The notes below the pieces were generated by a model that did no database searches, was not told the DNA's origin, and saw only the letters and a program-made list of their open reading frames with translations. Below, in pieces: positions 18,698-26,926 of a stretch of DNA of 64,000 bases. Position 1 is the stretch's first letter; the number at the start of each line of letters is the position of its first letter. Position numbers and translations under genes: made by a program. This DNA comes from Alphaproteobacteria bacterium (GTDB lineage: Bacteria; Myxococcota_A; UBA796; CAJQPC01): the NCBI GenBank assembly GCA_020632795.1, contig JACKEV010000010.1, positions 62,001 to 126,000 on the forward strand, written 5' to 3'.

Positions 18698-21442
18698 ATG
18701 ATGCTGCATCCGCGCCAGGCGCTCGCAGAGCTGCTGCTCTCCCTGATGGACCACGACCAGCTCCGTCGCCTGCTGGCCCGACTTCCCCAGGGCGAGGACA
18801 TCCTGGCCCTGGAGCACCCGGCCTCGCCGGAGGCGTTCGTGGACAGCGCGGTGGCCGCGCTGGAGCGCCGTGCGCTCATCGACCGGTCCTTCTTCGACCT
18901 GCTCATCGACACCCACCCCCGTCGGCGCGCTGACATCGAGCGGATCGCCGCGATGTGGGCGGAGGACACCTCGGACCCGGACACCTTCTCCGAGCTGCTG
19001 CCCCAGGCCTTCGCGCCTGAGGAGGCCCAGGGCTGGCTGGAGTCGGTGCCCCTGTCCACCGAGGAGTCCGAGGCCCTCCAGGAGTCGGAGGACGTCTTCG
19101 AGCGGGCCCGGAAGGCGGTCGCCCTCAAGGGGGAGGCGGCGGTGCGCTCGCTCCAGCAGGCCCGCCCGGCGCGCGCCCGGGAGATCGCGGCGCTGGCGGC
19201 GAAGGAGGGGCTGGCGGCGCCGGGGGACGCGCTGGCGCCGAAGGGATCGGCGGCGCCGCTGAAGGTGGTCATCGCCTGCGATCGCGCGCGCATGGACGAC
19301 GCGCGCACCCTGGGCGCCGCCCTGGCGGAGGTCAGCTCGATGCCCCACGAGGTCGCCGTGCGGGACGGCGGCTGGCGCGGGCGCAGCGAGGCCGCCGACC
19401 GGCTGAGCCTCTTCGTCGAGGACCTGCCTTCGATGGAGGGCCCCATCGACCTCCTCGTCGTGCTGCTGGGGGAGTCCTTCGTCTCGGCGGGGCTCTCCCC
19501 ACACCTCCCGCCCCTGCCCCCCGCGATCCGGCTGGCGGTCCCCATCCTGATCGGCGCGGTCGCGGGGCCCCAGGCGCCCCTCCCGGCGCGATGGCACACC
19601 CTGCTGTGGAGCTGGGCCCCCGGCGTGCCGCTGTCCGGTGACCGCGAGGCGGCGTGGCTGAAGGTGGCCCAGGGGCTGCGTCCGCTGATGGAGGCGCTGC
19701 ACTTCGGCGCGCCGCTGCCGACGGCGATACCGGGCCCACCGACCCCGCCCCAGCCCTCGGCGAAGCAGGCCCCGCCCGAGCCCGCCGCCCAGCAGGCACC
19801 CGAGCCCGCGGCCCAGCCCCCACCGGAGCCGCCGCGTCGGACCGAGCCCCCGCCCCTGCCTCCCGGCCTCGTCCTCGGCCTGCGCAACGACCGCCCCACC
19901 CCCGACGACGCCCTCGGCTTCGGCCCCTACGCCCGCGCCCTGGCGGACCTGCTCGCCCACCCCGACACCCGGCCGCCGCTGACGGTGTCCGTGGAGGGGG
20001 CCTGGGGCGCGGGCAAGTCCAGCTTCCTGCTCCAGCTCGAGGACGCCCTGCGCAAGAAGTACGGCGACAACATGGTCACCCTGCGCTTCAACGCCTGGCG
20101 CTACGAGCAGGCCGAGGCGATGTGGTCGGCCTTCGCCCTGGGCATGCTGCGGGAGATGGAGCGGGGCATGGGCTGGTGGCCGCGGCTGCGGGCGCGCCTG
20201 GCGCTGCGGCTGCGGCGCGCGCGGGCCTCGAACCAGTGGGAGCCCCTGGTGCGGGGGCTGGTCCTCACCGCGACCGGGCTGGCGCTGGCGGTGCTCGTGG
20301 TGCTGCTCCCCGGGACCTGGACGCTGGGGGTGCTGGAGCTGATCCAGGGCGACGCCGCCACCCCGCCGTGGGTGTCGGTGCTGGGCAAACCGGGCTCCCT
20401 GGTGTTCCACCTGGCCATCGCGCTGGGCGGCCTGGGTGCCATCGGGGCGAAGCTGCGGGGCCTGTGGGACAGCCCCCTGGCGGAGGACCTGCGCGCGGCG
20501 GTGACCGACCCCGGCTACACCAGCCACACCCCCTTCCTGGACCAGCTCCACGACGACCTGCGCTTCATGCTGGACGCCTTCGCTCAAAAGCGAACAGTGT
20601 TCGTTTTTGTCGACGACCTCGACCGCTGCGAGGTGCCCCGGGCCGCCGAGCTGATGCAGGCGGTCAACCTGCTCCTGCTGGACCCGACCGACCGGGACGC
20701 GCCCCCCGCGCCGGTGATCTTCGTGCTGGCGATGGACCGGGAGAAGGTCGCGGCGGGCTTCGCGGCGCGGCACAAGGCGGTGCTGCCCTACCTGAACGCG
20801 GCCTCCTCCAACGGGGCGGCCGAGGGCATGGCGGGGCTGGAGTACGGCTACGCGTTCATCGAGAAGTTCCTCCAGCTCCCCTTCAGGCTGCCGACGCCCG
20901 ACCTGCGGGCGCTGAGCGCGATGGCCTTCCGGAACCCGGACGCCCAGGCCGCCGCGGACGCCGCCACCCAGCAGGACTACCTGCGCCTGATCCTGCGGGC
21001 CGAGGCGGTCGATGAGGTGCTGCCCCTGGTGGTCCCCGCGCTGGGGCAGAACCCCCGGCGTCTGAAGCAGCTCCTCAACCTCTACGCCCTCCAGGCCCGG
21101 CTCGCGGCCGAGGCGGGGGCGCTGGCGGTGGGCGGCGAGCCCCACAAGCTCACCAAGGAGCGGCTGGCGAAGCTGGTGGCGATGGCCCTGCGCTGGCCCG
21201 CGCTCGTCACGGACCTGCACCGCGAGGCGGGCCTGCTGGAGGCGCTGCAGATCGGGGCGCTCGCGCCGGAGTCCATCGCGGCCACGAAGGACCTGAGCGC
21301 CCGCACCCGGCGCTGGCTGGCCCGCCCCGAGCTGATGGCCTTCCTGGCGACCGGCTGCCGCACCCTGGACGACCCGGCGAGCCTCGCCCACGTCGACGTG
21401 CGGGTGGTGCTGGGGGCGACCCCGCTGCGGGGGGTGGACTAA
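18698..21442 (+). CDS. KAP-family P-loop NTPase with death-like N-terminal domain
   Basis: The 914-residue protein is modular. Residues 1-90 are an all-helical domain (ALAELLLSLMDHDQLRRLLARL then ALIDRSFFDLLIDTHPRRR) like the effector-associated or death-like domains of bacterial conflict proteins. Residues 188-330 are alpha/beta (LKVVIACDR, DLLVVLLGESFVS) and may be a diverged TIR-like domain. A Pro/Ala linker covers 340-390. The KAP NTPase has Walker A GAWGAGKS at 434-441 and Walker B FVFVDDLD at 635-642, with two membrane segments between them (about 519-538 and 567-583), as usual for KAP proteins. KAP NTPases occur in antiphage systems and at membranes. It converges on a nuclease gene with a four-base overlap. 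Confidence 0.88.
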   Translation: MMLHPRQALAELLLSLMDHDQLRRLLARLPQGEDILALEHPASPEAFVDSAVAALERRALIDRSFFDLLIDTHPRRRADIERIAAMWAEDTSDPDTFSELLPQAFAPEEAQGWLESVPLSTEESEALQESEDVFERARKAVALKGEAAVRSLQQARPARAREIAALAAKEGLAAPGDALAPKGSAAPLKVVIACDRARMDDARTLGAALAEVSSMPHEVAVRDGGWRGRSEAADRLSLFVEDLPSMEGPIDLLVVLLGESFVSAGLSPHLPPLPPAIRLAVPILIGAVAGPQAPLPARWHTLLWSWAPGVPLSGDREAAWLKVAQGLRPLMEALHFGAPLPTAIPGPPTPPQPSAKQAPPEPAAQQAPEPAAQPPPEPPRRTEPPPLPPGLVLGLRNDRPTPDDALGFGPYARALADLLAHPDTRPPLTVSVEGAWGAGKSSFLLQLEDALRKKYGDNMVTLRFNAWRYEQAEAMWSAFALGMLREMERGMGWWPRLRARLALRLRRARASNQWEPLVRGLVLTATGLALAVLVVLLPGTWTLGVLELIQGDAATPPWVSVLGKPGSLVFHLAIALGGLGAIGAKLRGLWDSPLAEDLRAAVTDPGYTSHTPFLDQLHDDLRFMLDAFAQKRTVFVFVDDLDRCEVPRAAELMQAVNLLLLDPTDRDAPPAPVIFVLAMDREKVAAGFAARHKAVLPYLNAASSNGAAEGMAGLEYGYAFIEKFLQLPFRLPTPDLRALSAMAFRNPDAQAAADAATQQDYLRLILRAEAVDEVLPLVVPALGQNPRRLKQLLNLYALQARLAAEAGALAVGGEPHKLTKERLAKLVAMALRWPALVTDLHREAGLLEALQIGALAPESIAATKDLSARTRRWLARPELMAFLATGCRTLDDPASLAHVDVRVVLGATPLRGVD
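20586..20608 (+). repeat. AT-rich inverted repeat inside the KAP Walker B region
   Basis: AAAAGCGAACA and TGTTCGTTTTT form an imperfect inverted repeat around a single G, with a run of five T at the end. It interrupts otherwise GC3-rich codons and encodes the stretch just before the Walker B aspartates. It could form a weak hairpin with a U-tract. Confidence 0.5.
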
Positions 21443-22434
21443 CCCTCGATCAATGCGTCGAGGGAGGGAGCGTCGAGGACCCGGCGGGTCCAGGCGTCGA
21501 GCTGCTCCAGGGAGGCGGCGCGGATGCGCTCGGCCTGGGGCTCGGCGGGGAGGCCGAAGCGCAGGGTGACGAGGGTGAGCAGGGCTTCGCGGAGGCCCTC
21601 CTGTCGGCCTTCCTGGCGGCCCTCCTGGCGGCCCTCCTGGCGGCCGACCTGGAGGCCCTGGCGGCGGCCCTGCTCGCGGAGCTTGTCGGCCATGGTCATA
21701 ACGGTGTCCTCGTACTCGGGCTCCAGGGCGTCGCACAGGAGCTTGAGCTTGTGGGGGTCGGGGTACTCGTCTCGCACGGAGACAATATATTCGATGGTCA
21801 GGCGGATCAGGGGCTCGCCGCCGAGCTGGCCGGCGCGGCGGAAGGAGAGCCTCCAGCCGGGGAGCAGCTCCCAGAAGCGGCGTTGGCGGCTGTGCTTGAG
21901 CAGCAGCAGGGCGACGAGGGGCTCCAGGTCGGCGTCGGGCACCTCGCCGAGGTCCTGGAGCAGGATGCGCAGGGCCGGGAGGTAGGGGGCGACAGGAGCC
22001 TCGGCCTCGGGGGTGAGGTTGTACAGCTCCCGGAGGGTGGTGGGCCCCGTCCAGGGCCCCTTGCCGTGGTAGACGACGACGGGCAGCAGGGCGGGCAGCC
22101 CCTCTGCGTCGGGGTTGGCCTGCTCCCAATTGGACCAGGCGCGGGTGGCGTAGCGGTGCATGCGCCAGGGCATGTCGCGGCGCACCCAGGAGCTGTGCTC
22201 GACGAGGACGTAGATGAGGAAGGCGCCGCCAGCGCGGGTGGGGACCTCGAAGAGCAGGTCGGAGAGGTGTTCTTTGAGGGCATCGTCGACGAAGTGGCCG
22301 TCGGCGAGGCGCAGCGCGTCGAGCTGGAGGTGCTCGACGAGGGCCGGGGGCAGGCACTGGTGGAGGAGGAGCGCGGCCGCCTCGGGCTGGGAGAAGAAGC
22401 CGCGGAAGAGCAGGTCGTGGGGGTTGGGTGGCAT
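21439..22434 (-). CDS. Rpn/YhgA-type PD-(D/E)XK nuclease (transposase-like family)
   Basis: The product (331 residues from ATG 22434) has the family's opening NPHDLLFRGFFSQPEAA and the nuclease core LSDLLFEV..FLIYVLVEHSS, followed by MPWRMHRYATRAW. These match the recombination-promoting nuclease (Rpn) group, which cut DNA and are linked to recA-independent recombination and phage defence. Near residues 280-300 the tetrapeptide GRQE is repeated. TTG 22443 is an alternative start, but GGAGG sits directly before the ATG. It converges on the KAP NTPase. An 18-base perfect palindrome lies 40 bases upstream. Confidence 0.85.
   Translation of the reverse strand: MPPNPHDLLFRGFFSQPEAAALLLHQCLPPALVEHLQLDALRLADGHFVDDALKEHLSDLLFEVPTRAGGAFLIYVLVEHSSWVRRDMPWRMHRYATRAWSNWEQANPDAEGLPALLPVVVYHGKGPWTGPTTLRELYNLTPEAEAPVAPYLPALRILLQDLGEVPDADLEPLVALLLLKHSRQRRFWELLPGWRLSFRRAGQLGGEPLIRLTIEYIVSVRDEYPDPHKLKLLCDALEPEYEDTVMTMADKLREQGRRQGLQVGRQEGRQEGRQEGRQEGLREALLTLVTLRFGLPAEPQAERIRAASLEQLDAWTRRVLDAPSLDALIEG
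21605..21652 (+). repeat. Four 12-base tandem repeats in the nuclease gene
   Basis: The unit CGGCCCTCCTGG and close variants repeat four times in a row, encoding the Gly-Arg-Gln-Glu tetrapeptide on the minus strand. Such in-frame repeats near the C-terminus are common in Rpn-family proteins and can change in copy number without breaking the frame. Confidence 0.7.
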
Positions 22435-22474
22435 GGCCTCCAAGCCCTATCGAGGAGCGCCAGGGGAGGCCCGT

Positions 22475-22492
22475 TGACCGTACGTACGGTCA
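22475..22492. promoter_or_regulatory. Perfect 18-base palindrome upstream of the nuclease gene
   Basis: TGACCGTACGTACGGTCA is identical to its own reverse complement. It lies 41 bases before ATG 22434 and 63 bases from the end of the GDSL-like gene. Its size and symmetry fit a repressor operator of TetR or similar type; no such regulator is encoded next to it. Confidence 0.55.
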
Positions 22493-22555
22493 TGGAACCT
22501 CTCTCACAGGGTCCAGGAAGGCCGATCCGGGGACCTTTGTCCGGTCACGACCGTA

Positions 22556-23560
22556 TCAATCCGAGGTCGACGTCCCGCAGGCCGGCGTGTCCACCATCGC
22601 CCCGCCCGGCGCCCGCCCCGCCACCACCGGCGCGACCGCCTCGGCGAGGGCGCGGTAGCCCGCCTCGCTGGGGTGATGGGGGTCGGTGTTCCCCCAGCAG
22701 GACCGCTGGGGCAGGGTGTGGCCCACCAGCTTGACCCCCAGGGGCGCGAGGGCCTCGGCCCAGGGCTCCAGGGTGCGGGCGCGGGCCTCGACCGGCTGCA
22801 TGCGGTTGGTCGGCATGCCCACGAACCACACCGGCAGGCCCTGGTCCCGGGCGTCGGTGGCCAGGGTGACCAGGTCCGGGATGCCGGAGCTGGGCTGGTC
22901 GGCCTCCAGGTAGGGGTACTGGGGGCGGGTCAGCGGCGCGAGCAGGTACCGCAGGGCGAGGTAGACCCGCACGTCCACCCAGGGCGCCCCGCGCACCCGC
23001 CGGTACCAGCCCTGGCGCTGGTCGGCGAGGGCCCGCTGGCGGGTCTCGTTGTGGGGGGTGCCGAGCAGCACGCCGTGGACCTCGAACAGCGCCGAGAGCT
23101 GGCGCCAGCGCCGCAGCATGTCGAAGGCGCAGCTCCCGAAGATGGCGCCGTTGAGCACCTCGACCCGCTCGGCCTCGACCATCGAGGGCAGCAGGGCTTC
23201 GAGCTGCTCGGGCAGGGTGCGGTCCTGGTCGGCGTTGTGGCCGAACATCCAACTGTCGCCGAGGGCGAGGAGGCGCAGGATGCCCGCCGGGGCCTGCGCG
23301 GGGGGGTCGTGGTCCTCCCGCATGCCGAAGCGGTTGGTGCGGATCTGCCAGGGGTGATCGCCGTCCTGCTTGTCGATGCGCCGGCCGGGCTCCAGGCGCA
23401 GGGTGTCGTCCTCCAGGACGAGCAGGGGGTCGGGGGACTCCCAGGCGAAGCGCAGGGTGTCCGCCGGGACGGTCGCGCGCAGGGCCAGCTCGGCCAGGGC
23501 GAACACCCCGAGCGTCACCGCCAGCCCGGCCAGGAGCTTGCGCCCGCGTCTCGACACCAT
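22556..23560 (-). CDS. Membrane-anchored SGNH/GDSL-like hydrolase
   Basis: The 334-residue protein has one N-terminal membrane helix (LLAGLAVTLGVFALAELAL). The SGNH blocks are visible: block I as LALGDSWMFG with the nucleophile Ser, a block III-like NGAIFGSCAFD, and block V as TDPHHPSEAGY with the Asp-x-x-His pair. Such proteins are often esterases or acetyl-transfer partners acting on cell-surface polysaccharides. GGAGG precedes the ATG. It is divergent from the glycosyltransferase at 23590, with only 29 bases between starts, and the two may serve the same surface glycan. A distant relative is at 41672. Confidence 0.85.
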   Translation of the reverse strand: MVSRRGRKLLAGLAVTLGVFALAELALRATVPADTLRFAWESPDPLLVLEDDTLRLEPGRRIDKQDGDHPWQIRTNRFGMREDHDPPAQAPAGILRLLALGDSWMFGHNADQDRTLPEQLEALLPSMVEAERVEVLNGAIFGSCAFDMLRRWRQLSALFEVHGVLLGTPHNETRQRALADQRQGWYRRVRGAPWVDVRVYLALRYLLAPLTRPQYPYLEADQPSSGIPDLVTLATDARDQGLPVWFVGMPTNRMQPVEARARTLEPWAEALAPLGVKLVGHTLPQRSCWGNTDPHHPSEAGYRALAEAVAPVVAGRAPGGAMVDTPACGTSTSD

Positions 23561-23589
23561 GAACCTCCGTCAGCACATTATGGAGGAGC

Positions 23590-24894
23590 ATGCGCGCGCT
23601 GCTGGCTGGCGTCGGGACCCTCGGAGACGTGCTGCCCCTGGTGGCGCTCGGGCTGGCCCTGCGCGACGCCGGGCACGAGGCGCGGCTGATCGGCTCCCCG
23701 AGCGGGGCGGCGGTGGCCCGGCGCTGGGGCCTGCCGGTGGAGGAGGTCGAGCCGGACACCGAGGCCCTGCTGGCCGAGGCCGCCGCCGGGGGCCCCGCGG
23801 TCCTGCGCAGCCTGCAGGCGCGCATGGCCGGCTGGATCGACGCCCAGCACACCGCCTTGGAGGCCCACGCCGGCTGGGCGGACGTGCTCGTCTCGGCCGC
23901 CGGGGCCCACGCCGCGGGCAGCGTCGCCGACGCCCGGGGCCTGCCCTGGCGCATGCTCCAGGTGTGCGCCCAGGCCATCCCCTCCCCGGAGCACCCGCCG
24001 CTGCCCCTGGCCCCCGGCGCGCTGCCGGGCTGGCTGAACCGGGGGCTGTGGTGGGTGGAGGACCAGCTCACCGTCTGGCCGGTGGGGCCGGTGCTGGACC
24101 GCCACCGCGCGCGGCTGGGGCTGCCCCCGCTGCGCTCCCGCCACGCGGTCACCGCGCCCCCGGGCCGCACCTGGCTCCTGGAGGACCCCGAACTGGCCGA
24201 CCCGCCCCCCGGCGTGCCGGCGGTGGGCTACTGGCCGCTGCCCCGGCCGCCGACGCCGCTCCCCCCCCAGGTCGAGGCCTTCCTGGACGCCGGGCCGCCG
24301 CCGGTCTGGGTGGGCTGGGGCAGCATGGCCGACCCGGATCCAGCGCGCACCACGGGGATCGTGCGCGCGGCCCTGGGCCGGGCGGGCCTGCGGGCCGTGC
24401 TGGGCGCGGGGGTCTCCGGGCTGGGGGCGGGCGTGGTGGACGCGCGGCTGCTGGTGGTGGACGCGGTCGACCACCGGGCGCTGTTCCCGAGGTTGGCGGC
24501 GGTGGTGCACCACGGTGGGGCCGGGACCATCGCCGTCGCGGCGCGGGCGGGCCTGCCCCAGCTCGCCCTGTGGCACCTCCCCGACCAGAGGGCGCGGGGG
24601 CGGGGGCTGCACAAGCGCGGGCTGGGGCCGCCGCCGCTGCGCTTCACGAAGCTCCGAGAGGCCGAGCTGGCCGCCCGCCTGGCGGCGCTGACGTCCGAAG
24701 CGTCGATCCGGTGGGCTTCAGCGCAGCTCGCCGCGCAGCTTGGCCGGGCCGATCGGCTCGCCGAGGCGATCACCCGGCTGGAGGCGGTGGCCGCCGCCGG
24801 GCAACCCAGGGCGGCGGTGGCCTGGCGGGCGCTTCAGGAGCCGGTGTCCACCAGCTCCTCGGAGGGCTCGTCCGGGGGCTCGCCGACCGGCTGA
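23590..24894 (+). CDS. GT1-family (UGT-like) glycosyltransferase
   Basis: The 434-residue product is a two-domain GT-B enzyme. The N-terminus MRALLAGVGTLGDVLPLVALG is the glycine-rich acceptor-side start of this family. The C-terminal donor-binding domain has WGSMAD, then HHGGAGT, the conserved nucleotide-sugar motif of rhamnosyl- and macrolide-glycosyltransferase relatives. It probably glycosylates a lipid or secondary metabolite. An AGGAG precedes ATG 23590. Its 3' end overlaps the converging AgmX-like gene by 61 bases, which is long but both frames look genuine. Confidence 0.87.
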   Translation: MRALLAGVGTLGDVLPLVALGLALRDAGHEARLIGSPSGAAVARRWGLPVEEVEPDTEALLAEAAAGGPAVLRSLQARMAGWIDAQHTALEAHAGWADVLVSAAGAHAAGSVADARGLPWRMLQVCAQAIPSPEHPPLPLAPGALPGWLNRGLWWVEDQLTVWPVGPVLDRHRARLGLPPLRSRHAVTAPPGRTWLLEDPELADPPPGVPAVGYWPLPRPPTPLPPQVEAFLDAGPPPVWVGWGSMADPDPARTTGIVRAALGRAGLRAVLGAGVSGLGAGVVDARLLVVDAVDHRALFPRLAAVVHHGGAGTIAVAARAGLPQLALWHLPDQRARGRGLHKRGLGPPPLRFTKLREAELAARLAALTSEASIRWASAQLAAQLGRADRLAEAITRLEAVAAAGQPRAAVAWRALQEPVSTSSSEGSSGGSPTG

Positions 24895-25514
24895 CCCTCG
24901 ACCTCCTCGACGTTGAAGAAGACGAAGGGGTACTTCACCGCCAGCTCGCCGCTGGCCGGGCGGGGCCAGTCCGCGTCGTAGATGGGCGCCGAGAAGCAGG
25001 TCTGCACCGCGAAGGGCACCCCGTCGTGCTCCAGCACGAAGACGTCCCCCAGGCCGGCCGGGGTGAGGTGGAACTCCATGACCACCCGCCCCTCCAGCTC
25101 GGGCTCGGCCGCCCACCACTGGTTCATGCAGTCGCGGATGTCAGGCATGACGTCGTTGACCGCCGCGCGGATGGCGTCGGGGTCGACCTGGCCGCCGGAG
25201 GGGGGCGCGGCCCCCGCGCCCTCCGCTGAAGCGCCCGCGCCGTCGGCGTCCGGGGCGGCCTCGCCGCCGACGGTGGTCAGGGAGGCCGGGGTGGAGCGGG
25301 GCAGCAGGACGCGCTGGTTCGCGGTCGCCGGGTCCGGGCCGTCGAGGTCGCCGACGGTGGCGTCCCCCGGGTCCATCGGCACGCCGGGGGAGCGGGAGGG
25401 CGTCGGCGCGGGCGCCTCCACGGGGGCGGGCTCCTCCCAGAGCAGGTTCACCACGAGCACGAACAGCAGGAAGGGCGCGGCGACGAGCAGGAAGAGGCGG
25501 AGCCGGGTTTCCAT
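24834..25514 (-). CDS. Membrane-anchored AgmX/TonB-like domain protein
   Basis: The 226-residue product has an N-terminal membrane helix (LFLLVAAPFLLFVLVVNLLW), a Pro/Ala/Gly-rich linker of about 90 residues, and a C-terminal domain (IRAAVNDVMPDIRDCMNQWW.. to LAVKYPFVF) resembling the AgmX or TonB-C type domains. The same domain type ends the proteins at 11222 and 36429. This topology, anchored in the inner membrane and reaching into the periplasm, fits a structural envelope role. The acidic tail after residue 205 overlaps the glycosyltransferase gene. Confidence 0.75.
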   Translation of the reverse strand: METRLRLFLLVAAPFLLFVLVVNLLWEEPAPVEAPAPTPSRSPGVPMDPGDATVGDLDGPDPATANQRVLLPRSTPASLTTVGGEAAPDADGAGASAEGAGAAPPSGGQVDPDAIRAAVNDVMPDIRDCMNQWWAAEPELEGRVVMEFHLTPAGLGDVFVLEHDGVPFAVQTCFSAPIYDADWPRPASGELAVKYPFVFFNVEEVEGQPVGEPPDEPSEELVDTGS

Positions 25515-25587
25515 GAGCGGACCTCAGAGGGACCTGGGTCCTCTAACCTGGGAGAGGGTGGGGATCAGCGCCCTGGCCAGGACAACC

Positions 25588-26055
25588 TCACCCCCCCTCC
25601 GCCTCCTCCAGCGCCTCCAGGAACGCCGCCCGCAGCGCCCGCAGCGCGCGGCTGGCGTCGCGCACCGCCTCGGGGTCCAGGCGCGCGGCGAGCCGCTCGG
25701 CCCATTGAAGCTGGAGCGCCTCCAGCTCCTGGTACCGGGCCACCCCCTCCTTGGTCAGCGCGAGCAGCCGGGAGCGCTTGTGCTGGGGGTTCTCCACCCA
25801 GCACAGGTAGCCGTCCCGGACCATCTCGTTGGCGATGCGCTGGACCCCCTGCCGCGCGACGGGCCGCATCCGGGCGATGTCGGGCACGGTCAGCGGGCCG
25901 TGGTGGGCGAGGGTGCGCAGCATCGCCATCCGGGCCGTGGAGCTGCCCACGGGCCGCAGCACCTGCTCCGAGAGCGCCCGCAGCGGGAAGTACGCCCGGG
26001 TCACCAGCAGGCCCGCCTCGACGACGGCGGCGACGCGCTCAGGGGGGTGGCTCAC
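25588..26055 (-). CDS. MarR-family transcriptional regulator
   Basis: The 155-residue protein has the MarR winged helix-turn-helix: MAMLRTLAHHGPLTVPDIARM, then ARQGVQRIANEMVRDGYL for the recognition helix and NPQHKRSRLLALTKEG for the wing. N- and C-terminal helices would form the dimer. It is the last gene of a leftward operon and overlaps the hydroxylase gene by 17 bases. The double palindrome at 27401-27441 before the first gene is the natural candidate for its operator, giving autoregulation. Confidence 0.88.
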   Translation of the reverse strand: MSHPPERVAAVVEAGLLVTRAYFPLRALSEQVLRPVGSSTARMAMLRTLAHHGPLTVPDIARMRPVARQGVQRIANEMVRDGYLCWVENPQHKRSRLLALTKEGVARYQELEALQLQWAERLAARLDPEAVRDASRALRALRAAFLEALEEAEGG

Positions 26056-26926
26056 GGGGGCTCCTGCTCGTGGCGAGCATGCTGACAGCCCGCCGGAGCG
26101 CCGTCAACGGGTAGAGGAGCTGGCCCGCGAGGTCCGGGGGCGGCGCGGGCCCCTCGACCCCGTAGCGCCCGACGGACCGCCGGGAGGGCTCCGTGAACGT
26201 CCCGAAGAGCACATCCCAGACCGGGAGCAGCGCGCCGTAGTTGCTGTCGTGGACGGCCCGGCGGCTGTCGTGGTGGAGGTGGTGGACGTCCGGGGTCACC
26301 AGCGCGCGGTGCAGCCAGCCCGGCAGCCGCCAGTCCACGCTGGCGTGGGCGGGGTAGCCGACCATGTTCAGAGCGAGCACCTGGACGGTGGCCAGCGCCA
26401 CGGGCGCCCCCAGCAGCGCCACGGGCGCGGTGATGAGCGCGGCCCGGACCAGGGCCTCCCCGACGTGGAAGCGGTGCTTGCGGGAGGCGTGCAGCGCGTC
26501 GATGTCGTGGTGGATGGCGTGGATCGGCCACAGCCAGGCCCAGGTGTGCATCAGGCGGTGGCGCCCGTACTCCAGCAGGTCGACGAGCGCCAGGTAGAGC
26601 AACCCCTGGGCGAACGGGCTCCAGGCCGAGGGCCAGATCCCTGGACCCAGGACCGGGACCGCAGCGCCCACCACCGGCTCCAGAGCCTTGGTGGCGAGCA
26701 GGAGCAGAGCGCCATGGGCGGCGTCCTGGAGGGCCCCCCGGTCGCGCAGGAAGGGCCGCCCCGGCGTTCGGGGGAAGCGCAGCTCCATCCAGCCCAGCGC
26801 CGCGACCTGAACCGCCGTCGCCGCGAGCCCGGCCGGCATCAGCGGCCAGCCCTCGGACACGAGGAGCGCGGTGAGCGCCACTGGGGCAAGCAGCACCGCG
26901 CCGTAGCTCCACGCGGGCGCGCTCAC
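26039..26926 (-). CDS. Sterol desaturase/fatty-acid hydroxylase-family membrane enzyme
   Basis: GTG 26926 overlaps the upstream TGA as GTGA, so the start is well supported although the frame is open much further upstream. The 295-residue protein has several membrane helices and the histidine clusters of the di-iron fatty-acid hydroxylase superfamily: HRLMH, HAIHHD, HASRKH and HHLHHDS. It probably hydroxylates or desaturates a membrane lipid. Its place between a DUF2147-like protein and a MarR regulator suggests an inducible change of membrane lipids. It overlaps the MarR gene at its 3' end. Confidence 0.87.
   Translation of the reverse strand: MSAPAWSYGAVLLAPVALTALLVSEGWPLMPAGLAATAVQVAALGWMELRFPRTPGRPFLRDRGALQDAAHGALLLLATKALEPVVGAAVPVLGPGIWPSAWSPFAQGLLYLALVDLLEYGRHRLMHTWAWLWPIHAIHHDIDALHASRKHRFHVGEALVRAALITAPVALLGAPVALATVQVLALNMVGYPAHASVDWRLPGWLHRALVTPDVHHLHHDSRRAVHDSNYGALLPVWDVLFGTFTEPSRRSVGRYGVEGPAPPPDLAGQLLYPLTALRRAVSMLATSRSPREPPP

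Noticed and set aside
18206..22357. A 1383-codon leftward frame across the KAP NTPase
   Set aside because: Only the last 139 codons are protein-like. The rest is antisense to the KAP gene and to part of the nuclease gene and is low-complexity Arg/Pro/Gly-rich.
21439..22434. A transposon
   Set aside because: The Rpn/YhgA family is labelled transposase-like, but there are no terminal inverted repeats or target duplications around the gene.
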